A stretch of DNA of 38,518 nt from Planctomycetota bacterium (GTDB lineage: Bacteria > Planctomycetota > UBA8108 > UBA1146), in NCBI GenBank assembly GCA_013911165.1, contig JACETR010000020.1:1-38518 (forward strand). Reading direction: 5' to 3'. Position 1 is the stretch's first letter; each line of letters opens with the position of its first letter. The notes beneath the pieces are model-generated. The model was not told where the DNA came from, made no database searches, and saw only the letters and a list, made by a program, of their open reading frames with translations. This document shows, piece by piece, positions 1 through 8,558 of the stretch. The translations under genes and the position numbers were made by a program.

Positions 1-2311
1 AGATTTTGTCTCCGGCAGGACTGGCGGCAATTCCAAAGGTGTAATCCCCCCCAACCGGAATGATCCTTTCGATGGCATCGATCATCGGCGGGGAGTTGGC
101 GTCACCGACGAGGTTGAAGTCAGGAAGACGCACGATCGCCACATTGCCGAGTCCGGCCCCCAACTCTCCTGAACCCGTATTGGGGTGTCGACTGAACCCC
201 CAGTTGGTCACGGCCAGATAGGGAGTATTTGGAACGAGGACCATCTCTTCCGGTCCGGTTCCGATACGCAGTCTGGCGACCACTTCTCTGGATTGACGAT
301 CAATGACTGAGGCATGGTCCAAGGAACGATCAAAGCCAAAGTTACCCACCAGCAAGTGCTCTCCATTTTCGGTCAGTGCCAGGGCTTGCGGAAACTCATC
401 CACGGCGATCGACGTCGCGACGAGGGTGTCCACCGTGATTTCCCACACCCTGACCCCCGAAGGATCGGAAACGTAAACATGATCTCCTTCGGGAGCAGCA
501 ATCATCTCACGGGGAGCAAACAATCCCCCAACCTCACCGGTCACCTGGTGTCCGGGAATCGACCAGCGGGTCACCCGACCGTCTCCAGCGGTGGCCACAA
601 ACAGGGATTGCCCATCCGGCGTAATCGCAAGTCCCAGAGGACTCACCCCCAATGCGGGAAACGAATCGATCAGGTCGAGGGTCACCGGGTCGATACAGTC
701 GATCCGATCCGCCGTGTAATTGACGATGTAGAGACGTGTGCCATCCGGGGTCAGCGCCATACGATAGGGCCCCGGGGAAACCGGGATCGTGGCTTCCACC
801 TCATCGGTGGCGAGATCGATCACGGAAAGAGAACTCCCACCTGCTCCCCCAATGTAGTTCGTGACGAAGAGTCGACCGAGATCGGCATGCAGGGCAAGCC
901 CGATAGGCCCGGTGCCGACTTCGATGGGACTGGCGAGTTCGGAGGGATGATCCGGTGCACATGTCTCTCGCACGATCAGGGAATACTCTCCAGATTCTCC
1001 ACTGGCGTGTCCATCGATGACGATGGTGACCGTTTCTCCTGCGGCCACGAATGCTGCCGGGATACGGGCGCGTGTGGCATCGAGACCGCAACCGTCATCA
1101 TTACAGGCTCTGACATTGGCGTTGGTGGGCTCTATGGAAACAGACGGGCAGGTGCCGCTGATCAGGGCGATCTCAGTGTCAAAATCACTGCCACAACTGT
1201 CGATCTCAATCCAGGTGTCCTGAGTTGCGGTGAAGCGATAGAAGTGTTCCGGCGCACCCGCAAAAACAAACTGGCACTGGTGCTCGAAGCGGGAGACTCC
1301 AGCAGTCACTCCAACGACCTGAAAAGGCAATGAAGGGATGACAAAAGCCTGCTCACACACCTCACCGGGCCCCGGTGGAGGAACTGCTGTTATCGTCCCC
1401 ACAGCTTCACCTGAGTCACTGATTCCGTAGCCATCAAAAACCACGAAGTACTCAATCCCCTCCGTCACCATGAAAGACAGGCTGGAGCGCCAACCGTTCT
1501 CTCCGCAGGCGTCGTCGCTGCAACCTATAGCAGTACCAGACCCTGCGGGTCCATTCTGGGATCCCCCTTGCGGGCAGGCTCCCTCGTAGACGTAGACCTT
1601 GGTATCAAAATTGGAATCACACAGATCGATGCGGATCTCGCCCGTCTCTGCCGCAATGAATCGGCGGACTACATCGGGAGCACCGGCCACCTCAAAAGGA
1701 CAGGATTCGTTATAGTCGTCGACGGCCCCGCTGGTCGAAACAGTGCCATTCCACGGGATCGAAATCATCTCTGCCTGCTCGCAAAGGTCCGAGGGTGCCC
1801 TCTCCGAGATGCTCAGGTCATAACTTCCGCAGTCTGCAGCCCCATAACCGTCGACCACCAGGAAATAGTCCACACCCGCCAGCAGGTCGACGTCGACCAG
1901 CTGTGATCGCCAGCCGTTCACTCCGCAGGCGTCATCATTACAACCTGCGTACACGCCCGAATTGGAAACGGACGGACAACTGCCCTCGTAAAGATAGACC
2001 TTCGTATCAAAACCGGAGGAACAGAGATCAATGGTCACGATGAGGTCCCTGTCGGGCGTATAGCGATAAACCACATCGCGTCCGCCGGTTGGATTAAACG
2101 GGCAGCTTTCGTTGTAATCATCCAGTGCACCGCAAGTCTCACCGCTCCCAACAAAGGGAACCGCACCGATCACCGTTGCCGACGCACAGTCTTCTCCACC
2201 GACACCCTGGGCAGAGAGTATGCCAGGGCAACAAACGGACAACAGAAGAAGACATGCGAAGCGAAAGAAACCGATGAGACCTCCAGAACCAAAAATCGGG
2301 ACATACCCATT
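1..2311 (-). CDS. Exported PPC-repeat / YVTN beta-propeller protein, 3' end outside window, start apparently frameshifted
   Basis: A single minus-strand frame is open from 2311 to the window edge, so the C-terminus is missing. It reads as a signal peptide (hydrophobic run CLLLLSVCCPGIL, then SAQ), three modules of about 125 residues resembling bacterial pre-peptidase C-terminal (PPC) domains (each with FDTKVYLYEG-like and C-N/S-D-D-x-C motifs; roughly 2200-1830, 1790-1400 and 1370-960), and then a run of YVTN-type beta-propeller repeats (for example ALTPDGTRLYIVNY). PPC modules accompany secreted proteins; YVTN repeats fold as propellers. No ligand or enzyme activity can be assigned. The frame has no ATG, GTG or TTG before the signal peptide: an in-frame TAG lies at 2312-2314, and the only suitable ATGs (2310 and 2304) are in another frame. 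One extra T in the T5 tract (2291-2295 on this strand) would join them. The call of a secreted propeller protein is firm; its start and intactness are not. Confidence 0.8.
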
Positions 2312-2327
2312 CTAAAGGGTGAATAAG

Positions 2328-2365
2328 AAAAAAGGCTCCCGTGATCCTGCCGGATCACGGGAGCC
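2328..2365 (-). terminator. Rho-independent terminator of the 1098-residue dockerin-like gene
   Basis: A perfect 14-bp inverted repeat (2334-2347 with 2352-2365, loop TGCC) is followed on the minus strand by a run of six T. It lies 55 bp after the stop of the large minus-strand gene and just before the start region of the next minus-strand gene. Confidence 0.93.
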
Positions 2366-2419
2366 TCCATGTCATGCTAAAGTCACTCGAACCTGTCAAG
2401 CCTGATCAGGGACACAGCA

Positions 2420-5400
2420 TTAAGGACACTGAGGGAACGAATCACAACTCAGGACACTACCGTTCGGGTCGACCCCACATGCCGGGAACGGTGCCGCCGG
2501 GGGCGCCCCTCCCGCAAACAGGTATGAGAGCAGACTTACCGTGTCCGCAATGTTGGTCGCATCGTCATCGTTGACGTCAACCGCTGCAATGCAGATCGGA
2601 GCTCCACTGCTGAAGAGGTAATCCAGCGAAGCCACGGCGTCACTGATGTCGTGGGATCCGTCACCATTGATGTCGCCACGGACCCACTCCTGAACATTGC
2701 ACTCGTCCGGCTCACCGTTGTTGTCAGCGTCGGCACTGGTTCCGGACGCGATATCACAGCTGTCCGGAATACCGTTGGCGTTGCAGTCTGCCACTGTGCC
2801 GTTGGCCACTTCACAACTATCGAGAACGCCGCTGCTGTCACAGTCGTTCGCCGGGTCAGCAGAGATCTGACAGCTATCCGGAGTTGAATCTCCGTCACAG
2901 TCCGTCTCCAGGCCTCCCACGAGGTCACAGACGTCCAGAGCACCATTCAAGTTGCAGTCCAGCGCGGCGTTACCAGCGATCTGGCAGGAGTCGAGCTGGC
3001 CATTGAAATCGCAGTCCGGCGCGCCGGCAGCCAAATCACAGCTGTCGAGCTGACCATTGCTGTCGCAGTCAGGGCCTGCAGTCTGATCGGCGTCACAGTT
3101 GTTCGGAATGCCGTCACCGTCGATGTCATCGTCGCAGTCGTCGATGGTTCCGTCCTGATCGGTGTCGACCTCGCAGGCATCCAGGTTGCCGTCAATGTCA
3201 CAGTCTGCCGCACCGGCAGCGAGATCACAAAGATCAGGCACACCATTGGTATCGCAGTCCGCCACACTGCCGTTGGCAGTGCTGCACTCATCCGGAATGT
3301 TATCAAAGTCACAGTCGATGCTGGTGCCGTTGGCAATGTCCTCGGCGTCCGGGATTCCGTTGGCGTTGCAGTCGGCCACGCCGGAGCAATCCACGTCTTC
3401 GTAGGCGAAGTCATCGATGGCTGCCTCCACGATGGAGCCGGCATCAAGGTCACCAACAATAAAGCGCATTTGCACCGTCGATGTCAGCAGGACAAAGTCC
3501 GTCACATTGAAGGAATGCTGGATCCAGCCGCCGATGGTGTCCGGCCCAGTGGGACCGAGCAGTTCAACATTGGTCCAGTTGGCCAGGTCATCCGAAATCT
3601 GGATCGTCATGGTGTCCGCACCGGGGCTGGCCCCGGCATTGTTGGAATACCAGCGCCAGTAACTGATCACGGGGCTGCTGGCACCCAGCAGGTCCATGAC
3701 CGGGCTGTAAAGGGTGGTCTCTCCACCGTCGACGTCATTCTCGCCCAGGGTTCCGCCCACACTTCCCTGACCGGTGAACCAACAGCTGGTTCCAGCTGGG
3801 GAGTGATCCGCACCCGGCTGGGCAACGGTGCCAATCGGTGCACCACGCTCCCAGACACCGGTGGTCGCCGTCGCCGGAGCACCCACGCTCCAGCCACTGG
3901 CCACTTCGAAATCGGTGGTTTCCTCGGTCAGACCAAAGGCACTGACACCGCTAGCAAGGGCACCACTGCTGGCTCCCTCAGGGTAGGTCACGGTCTGGCC
4001 ACCCGTGCTCTGGGCGACGATGTACCAGCCAAAGGTTTCCCCGCAAGGAATTGCCGGGAAGGTCATTTCGTAGTTCAGTCCACCGGTGGATGCCAGTGGG
4101 TAAGCCTGGGCTCCGGCAGCCGTCTCCACTCGCAGGGACTCGGTTCCGGCAGCCACTGCCGATCCGGCCAACGGGGTGATGGTCACCGCAAAGGTTTCTC
4201 CACCCAGAGGGTTGAAGACGGTGGGGTCACCATTGGGAACCGCAATCGCCAGTGCTGCAGCTACGTCGATTTCGCAGGGCACCACTCCGGAAGGAGTATT
4301 GCCGACGGAAGCGTTCACTCCATAGACGTGCAAACCCGGCAATGCCAAGCTGTCCGTGTAAGAAGTGGACGATCCGGGAAGACTGGTCAACGGAGTTCCG
4401 TCTCGGGTGATCTCAATCAGGTCGTATACTTCACCATTACCCCAGGAGAGATCCACACTCTCACCATTCTGGTTACAGGTGAGGCCAGTCACCGGAAGGG
4501 TGAAATCACCACTCGGCGCCAGAATCTCGACACTGGAACTGCCACCACCGGTGAAGTGATCCAGAGTGGCGGTCACAAGGGTCGGCGGAGCGTTCGCCAC
4601 GAAACGGAAGCTGTGCATGGTGCCCCAGCGAATCGCGTGGGCATTCACATTCTGGGCTTCTGTCTGGGTAGACCAGCTCATGGTGCCCGCGCCCTGATTC
4701 GGCGTCCAGGCGAGGTTACTGTATGGCTCGCCACTGTGGTACTCGGGGTGTGTGGAGTCGACACCGGTCAGGGTCACTCCCCCGGCCAGCGGGAACTCAA
4801 AGGACTGAACATTGCGCGTCGAATCCATGTTGTAAATGGCGTACTCGTAGGCGTGCTGGCCCCCACCCAACTCGGTGACACGGTAACCCACGATCACGAG
4901 CCCATTTTCAGCGTCGAAGACCTCAATCAGAGTCACCTCAGGATCGAAATCCTGCCAGGCCTGGATCCCCGGCTGCTGACGCTGGGTGCTTCCGGTCAAG
5001 CTCATGTTGCGGTTGCCAGTCTGCCCGAAGGTCACGGTACGGTAGGAGCAGTTGTTGTGGGAGTTGCCAGCGGCGGAGTCATCGACCGTCACATACTGGC
5101 CCTCAACGATATAAATCGCCCCGGGGAATGCGCCATTGTCGATTTCATTGGTCGCGACCCGAAGTCGCTTGGAGGTGGCGTCATTGATCAGACCCGAGTT
5201 GATGATCGGGTACTGGAAAAGACCATTGGCGACATCAAAGACTTCCGAACGGGGACCAAGACCACTCTGCTGACCATTCAGCCCGGAGGAGTAGGGGTCC
5301 GAACAGCCCACTCCAAGGAGTGACCCGGTTCCAGGGTTGATGCATCCGCAGCCACAGACGTTACCGGTCAGGGCCAGGAAGCCATGCTTCAGCCAGCTCA

Positions 5401-5716
5401 TGCCGATCTGTTCGAACTTGCCCTCATGCAGACGGTAAAGGTTCTGTCCGATCACCGGATGCTCGTTGGTGTTGGAAATCCACAGAAGAGGCTCGGTGCC
5501 GATGTTGCACGAAGTAGTACCCACGCTGTAGGCGTGATAACCTCCCGCCGCTCCATAGTTGGAGGTGCCCACCAGATCACCGATGATCACATCGGTTCCG
5601 GTTCCACCCACCCCTCCCTGACCAGGATCACAGGGCTGTGCCTGAATCGGTGCAGTAAAGGAAGAAGCTCCCAGAATGAGAGTGACGACGAGCGCCATTT
5701 TGATGGTTTGATACAT
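2420..5716 (-). CDS. Large secreted protein with Fn3-like module, jelly-roll domain, Asp/Cys repeats and C-terminal dockerin-like module
   Basis: The chosen start (5716, protein begins MYQTIK) has GAGGAG ten bases upstream and a clean signal peptide ending near PIQA, giving 1098 residues; a longer reading to 5800 is unlikely. Order: about 390 residues of an unrecognised N-terminal domain with CGCG and repeated cysteines; one 80-residue Fn3-like module (about 4500-4255, LTC...TRDGTPL...PCEIDV); a beta-rich domain; a jelly-roll-like domain (VISYWRWYSNN...DTMTIQISDD); about twelve D-C-x-x-N-G-x-x-D-x-C repeats resembling thrombospondin type 3 calcium loops (about 3400-2700); and a C-terminal dockerin-like pair of 12-residue calcium loops (DINGDGSHDISD, DVNDDDATNIAD) with a G-x-D-P tail. 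It is probably a surface or secreted structural or binding protein. No catalytic motif is visible. The terminator at 2328-2365 closes the gene. Confidence 0.88.
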   Translation of the reverse strand: MYQTIKMALVVTLILGASSFTAPIQAQPCDPGQGGVGGTGTDVIIGDLVGTSNYGAAGGYHAYSVGTTSCNIGTEPLLWISNTNEHPVIGQNLYRLHEGKFEQIGMSWLKHGFLALTGNVCGCGCINPGTGSLLGVGCSDPYSSGLNGQQSGLGPRSEVFDVANGLFQYPIINSGLINDATSKRLRVATNEIDNGAFPGAIYIVEGQYVTVDDSAAGNSHNNCSYRTVTFGQTGNRNMSLTGSTQRQQPGIQAWQDFDPEVTLIEVFDAENGLVIVGYRVTELGGGQHAYEYAIYNMDSTRNVQSFEFPLAGGVTLTGVDSTHPEYHSGEPYSNLAWTPNQGAGTMSWSTQTEAQNVNAHAIRWGTMHSFRFVANAPPTLVTATLDHFTGGGSSSVEILAPSGDFTLPVTGLTCNQNGESVDLSWGNGEVYDLIEITRDGTPLTSLPGSSTSYTDSLALPGLHVYGVNASVGNTPSGVVPCEIDVAAALAIAVPNGDPTVFNPLGGETFAVTITPLAGSAVAAGTESLRVETAAGAQAYPLASTGGLNYEMTFPAIPCGETFGWYIVAQSTGGQTVTYPEGASSGALASGVSAFGLTEETTDFEVASGWSVGAPATATTGVWERGAPIGTVAQPGADHSPAGTSCWFTGQGSVGGTLGENDVDGGETTLYSPVMDLLGASSPVISYWRWYSNNAGASPGADTMTIQISDDLANWTNVELLGPTGPDTIGGWIQHSFNVTDFVLLTSTVQMRFIVGDLDAGSIVEAAIDDFAYEDVDCSGVADCNANGIPDAEDIANGTSIDCDFDNIPDECSTANGSVADCDTNGVPDLCDLAAGAADCDIDGNLDACEVDTDQDGTIDDCDDDIDGDGIPNNCDADQTAGPDCDSNGQLDSCDLAAGAPDCDFNGQLDSCQIAGNAALDCNLNGALDVCDLVGGLETDCDGDSTPDSCQISADPANDCDSSGVLDSCEVANGTVADCNANGIPDSCDIASGTSADADNNGEPDECNVQEWVRGDINGDGSHDISDAVASLDYLFSSGAPICIAAVDVNDDDATNIADTVSLLSYLFAGGAPPAAPFPACGVDPNGSVLSCDSFPQCP

Positions 5717-5872
5717 TTTTGACGTGCTCCTCTGCATGTCGTTTGTCACGTTACAGACGATCGAAAACAATTCGACCAATACCCTGATCCCGCCCGTCAC
5801 ACCCCGCTGGCAAAATCCTGGCGAGGTGACACCTCCATGAACGTCACAGACGGCATGGAAATATCTTCGCCC

Positions 5873-5900
5873 ATCATACCACTACTGACACGAATGGCAC
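5873..5900 (-). promoter_or_regulatory. Candidate sigma-70-type promoter for the dockerin-like gene
   Basis: On the minus strand, GTGCCA (5900-5895) and TATGAT (5878-5873) are separated by 16 bases, matching the -35 and -10 consensus at 4/6 and 5/6. It would give a leader of roughly 150 bases before the start at 5716. This is a pattern match only. Confidence 0.3.
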
Positions 5901-6031
5901 CGGTTCACATGCTCAGCAGGAGAACGGAAATCTGGTGGGTTTAACCCCGATAAAACCGATCCGTCTCGGGAATTTTGCCATGTTGGTCCTCTTTGTTTCT
6001 CCAATCCTGCCACCTGAGGCAACAAGAGGAG

Positions 6032-6055
6032 CCAGACTCTCTACCAGACTCTCTA
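6032..6055. repeat. Two-copy tandem 12-bp repeat
   Basis: CCAGACTCTCTA occurs twice back to back (6032-6043 and 6044-6055) downstream of the tRNA terminator. No function can be inferred. Confidence 0.85.
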
Positions 6056-6071
6056 AACAGGGACCTGAAAT

Positions 6072-6106
6072 TAAAAATCCCCCCGATTCCGAAGAATCGG
6101 GGGGAT
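6072..6106 (-). terminator. Rho-independent terminator after tRNA-fMet
   Basis: A perfect 13-bp stem (6077-6089 with 6094-6106) with a TTCG tetraloop on the minus strand is followed by TTTTTAA. It sits eight bases after the encoded CCA of the tRNA, so it is probably the end of the tRNA transcript. Confidence 0.92.
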
Positions 6107-6114
6107 CCGATATT

Positions 6115-6190
6115 TGGTAGCGGGGGCAGGACTCGAACCTGCGACCTTCGGGTTATGAGCCCGACGAGCTGCCAACTGCTCCACCCCGCG
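6115..6190 (-). tRNA. Initiator tRNA-fMet (anticodon CAT), CCA encoded
   Basis: This is a complete 76-base cloverleaf on the minus strand. The anticodon loop is CTCATAA, giving CAT. Initiator marks are present: three consecutive G-C pairs in the anticodon stem (GGG/CCC) and an unpaired first position (C1 opposite U72). The T-loop GGTTCGAGTCC is standard, the discriminator is A and the 3' CCA is encoded. It lies about 95 bp after the aminotransferase gene on the same strand and has its own terminator. It may be processed from operon read-through or use its own promoter; none was clear. Confidence 0.96.
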
Positions 6191-6285
6191 AAAATTCATT
6201 TGGCAAGAGAGGGAAAGTACGAAATCCCGGAGAGTCGGTCAAGAAAACCCGAGAGGAAATCAGCAAAGTTCCAGACCCCGGATCC

Positions 6286-7380
6286 TCATGATTTTGCCAC
6301 AAACTCGTCTATCAGCCCCAGCAACAGCTCTGTGTCTGCCATGGAAACGGCTCCCATGTGGGTAATGCGGAAGGTTTTTTCCTTCAGATCACCGTAACCA
6401 TTGGAGAGGAACATCCCGTGCTCACGGAGGAATCCGTTGAGATCGGCAATCGAAATTCCTCGCGTGTTTTCGATGCAGGTCAGGGAAACCGACTCATAAC
6501 CCGGCTCTGCAAAAAGACCGAAGGAGTCACTCGCCCATTCCCGCACGCGATTCGCTTTTTCCTGATGAGCACCAAACCAGGCGTCTTCATCAGCAAGGAT
6601 CATCCGCAATCGATCCTTGAGTGCCTGCATGACTGCAATCGTCGGAGTGCTGGGAGTCTGATGCTTTTTCCACGACTTGTGCATCGCCAGAACATCAAAG
6701 TACATACCCCGATTCTCAATCGTTTCTGCTCTCTCGAGTGCCCGCTCAGAAACTGCCAGCAAAGCAAGCCCAGGCGGAATCGCCAGCGCCTTCTGACTGC
6801 CTGTCACCAGATAGTCGATGGGCGGCAGGGAATCGAAATGAATTGGCACAGCACCGGCACTGGTGATGGCATCAACAAGGAGAAACACATCCGGAAATTC
6901 TGCAACGACCTCGGCGATTTCGGCGAGGGGATTCATGACTCCGGTACTCGTTTCATTGTGAACGATGGTGACCGCGTCGTAGTTGCCCTTGGACAACTCT
7001 TCCCGAACCTGTTCCGGCTTGACCGCTTGTCCCCAGGGAACATCCACGCGGGTCGCATTTTTGCCGTTACTGGCACAAACTTTGAAGAATCTCTGACTGA
7101 ACGCTCCATTGACGAAACAGAGGACATTTTCACGGACTCCGCAGCGTGCTGCAGTTTCCATTCCTCCGGTTCCTGAGGAGGTCAAGACATAGACCGGATC
7201 CTTCGTGCGGAACAGTCGCTGGGAGTTCGTGTGCAACTCCTCACCCAATACTGAAAACTCCGGTGCACGGTGGCCAATCATCGGGCGAGTCATCGCCTGA
7301 AGGATAGAATCCTCGACTTCCACCGGTCCAGGAATAAACAGTCGTGGAACATCTCTTTGCGAATCTTCAGGATTTGACAT
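6286..7380 (-). CDS. Class V aminotransferase (alanine-glyoxylate / serine-pyruvate / phosphoserine type)
   Basis: A 364-residue PLP-dependent fold type I enzyme of aminotransferase class V. Visible marks are the N-terminal IPGPVEV, the cofactor phosphate-binding SSGTGGME near residue 69, Asp170 in LLVDAITSAGA (contacts the PLP ring nitrogen in the family) and Lys197 in VTGSQKAL, the expected Schiff-base lysine. The length is normal. Family members transfer amino groups among alanine, serine, glyoxylate, phosphoserine and similar substrates, and the sequence alone does not fix which. The ATG shares one base with the TAA of the DUF1015 gene upstream (TAATG), so translation is probably coupled. 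DUF1015 genes often neighbour serine-biosynthesis genes, which favours a serine or phosphoserine role, but no serA is present here. Confidence 0.9.
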   Translation of the reverse strand: MSNPEDSQRDVPRLFIPGPVEVEDSILQAMTRPMIGHRAPEFSVLGEELHTNSQRLFRTKDPVYVLTSSGTGGMETAARCGVRENVLCFVNGAFSQRFFKVCASNGKNATRVDVPWGQAVKPEQVREELSKGNYDAVTIVHNETSTGVMNPLAEIAEVVAEFPDVFLLVDAITSAGAVPIHFDSLPPIDYLVTGSQKALAIPPGLALLAVSERALERAETIENRGMYFDVLAMHKSWKKHQTPSTPTIAVMQALKDRLRMILADEDAWFGAHQEKANRVREWASDSFGLFAEPGYESVSLTCIENTRGISIADLNGFLREHGMFLSNGYGDLKEKTFRITHMGAVSMADTELLLGLIDEFVAKS

Positions 7381-8555
7381 TACACATCCTCCTCGTCGGT
7401 GTAACGAACCACCATTCCGGTGGAAATTTTCGGCTCAAAAAAGGTGGTCTTAGGCGGAAAGACTTCTTGTGCCAGAGTTCTGCTCCAGAACTCTTCCTTC
7501 CCCACGGGCGGAAGAAGGCAAAGTAACCCGTGCTCGCTTCGATCCAAATGCTCACGGGCAACAGGCTCAAGATGAGGAGTCGCCGGTGCACCCAGACCAT
7601 CAAATTCACCGACAACATCCGCAAGCCTGCGAGCGAGTGTGGGTTGATCAAGATCGGGTCGAGTTTTCAGAGTCCATTCTTTGCCATTGCTGGCAACGAG
7701 ACTCCATTCCTCGCCTTCACCGTCATTCAGAACCTCGATGATCCGATCCGCAACCTGACTCAAATCAGGGCCGTCGCCGGGGTTCCAGCTCCAGATTCTG
7801 TGAGTCGGATGAATATGAAGACCTTCCTGACGAAGATCGCCGATGAAAGCGAGAACATAGCCCCCACCCACCAATTGATCGTCACCGGAAAGTTCAATCG
7901 CCGTCGTGTAACGGTGATGTCCATCTGCCACTGCAGAAGGCAGAGGTTCCAAAGCCTTCTCGATAGCCCGGACATGATCCGGATCATCGATTCGCCGCAG
8001 GGTGTGAACATCTCCCCTGAAGTCCGCACTTTCAAAAACCAGTTCTCCTGCTTCTGGACCGGCATCAACTCCAGCAAGGACTTCTTCCAATCCCTCACAG
8101 GAGAGTTGAACTACACCGGTATCGATCGTGGTCAATCGTGCCTGGTTAACCAATCGGGCAACGGTGTGTGGACGAATTTCCTCGTGACGTTCCACCCCTT
8201 CCCCCCAGGGGCGAGCTTCCGCCACTGCTATCACTCCTTGCAAGAGGGAGGTGCCTCCGGCTCGATTGCCATACCGGATGCTGTACCGATAGATCGCAGG
8301 TTTCTCCTCGTGAATGATGGTGCCCGCTTCCACGGCGGATCTCATCGATTCTCCGCATTTGCGAAACACATCTTCATCAGGAGTCACACCGGGTTCATCC
8401 CCGAGGATCCAGCGTACCGCGTTTTCCGGAGCATGATTCAGAAGTTGACCGTGCATTTCATCCGGAATCACATCATAGGGTGGACAGATCACTGCACCCG
8501 GCTCGACTCGATCTGGGTTGGGGACAAATCCCCTGAATGCCTTCATCCTCGGCAT
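7380..8555 (-). CDS. DUF1015 family protein
   Basis: A 391-residue cytoplasmic protein with the family's N-terminal pattern (F-R-G...V-x-C-P-P-Y-D-V-I), a central VADGHHRYTTAIEL motif and a V/I-H-P-T-H-R segment, all characteristic of DUF1015. No biochemical role is established with certainty for the family. Its genes recur beside serine-pathway genes, and here it directly precedes a class V aminotransferase with a TAATG overlap. The start at 8555 lies three bases after the stop of the upstream gene, whose last codons supply a GGAGGAG ribosome site. It is the third gene of a four-gene operon. Confidence 0.9.
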   Translation of the reverse strand: MPRMKAFRGFVPNPDRVEPGAVICPPYDVIPDEMHGQLLNHAPENAVRWILGDEPGVTPDEDVFRKCGESMRSAVEAGTIIHEEKPAIYRYSIRYGNRAGGTSLLQGVIAVAEARPWGEGVERHEEIRPHTVARLVNQARLTTIDTGVVQLSCEGLEEVLAGVDAGPEAGELVFESADFRGDVHTLRRIDDPDHVRAIEKALEPLPSAVADGHHRYTTAIELSGDDQLVGGGYVLAFIGDLRQEGLHIHPTHRIWSWNPGDGPDLSQVADRIIEVLNDGEGEEWSLVASNGKEWTLKTRPDLDQPTLARRLADVVGEFDGLGAPATPHLEPVAREHLDRSEHGLLCLLPPVGKEEFWSRTLAQEVFPPKTTFFEPKISTGMVVRYTDEEDV

Positions 8556-8558
8556 GTT

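Larger units (their letters stand above)
5717..6071. other. Intergenic region between the large dockerin-like gene and tRNA-fMet
   Basis: No gene is supported here. It holds the Shine-Dalgarno (CTCCTC on the plus strand at 5727-5732) and a weak candidate promoter for the minus-strand gene, plus a small tandem repeat at 6032-6055. Short ORFs in it lack ribosome sites or resemblance to known proteins. Confidence 0.6.

Noticed and set aside
314..1333. 339-codon plus-strand open frame near the left edge
   Set aside because: Antisense to the PPC/YVTN gene, whose minus-strand frame gives recognisable repeats.
2700..3400. CRISPR-like regular repeats
   Set aside because: The periodicity is in codons of an acidic protein repeat within an open frame; units are not identical and have no spacers.
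3470..5323. 617-codon plus-strand open frame antisense to the dockerin-like gene
   Set aside because: It lies wholly opposite a gene with signal peptide, ribosome site, domains and terminator. The translation has no domain, and the openness follows from the codon bias of the real gene.
5975..6397. Open frame containing R-T-R-T-C-D-L-R
   Set aside because: This peptide is the familiar false translation of a tRNA gene read antisense; it covers tRNA-fMet.
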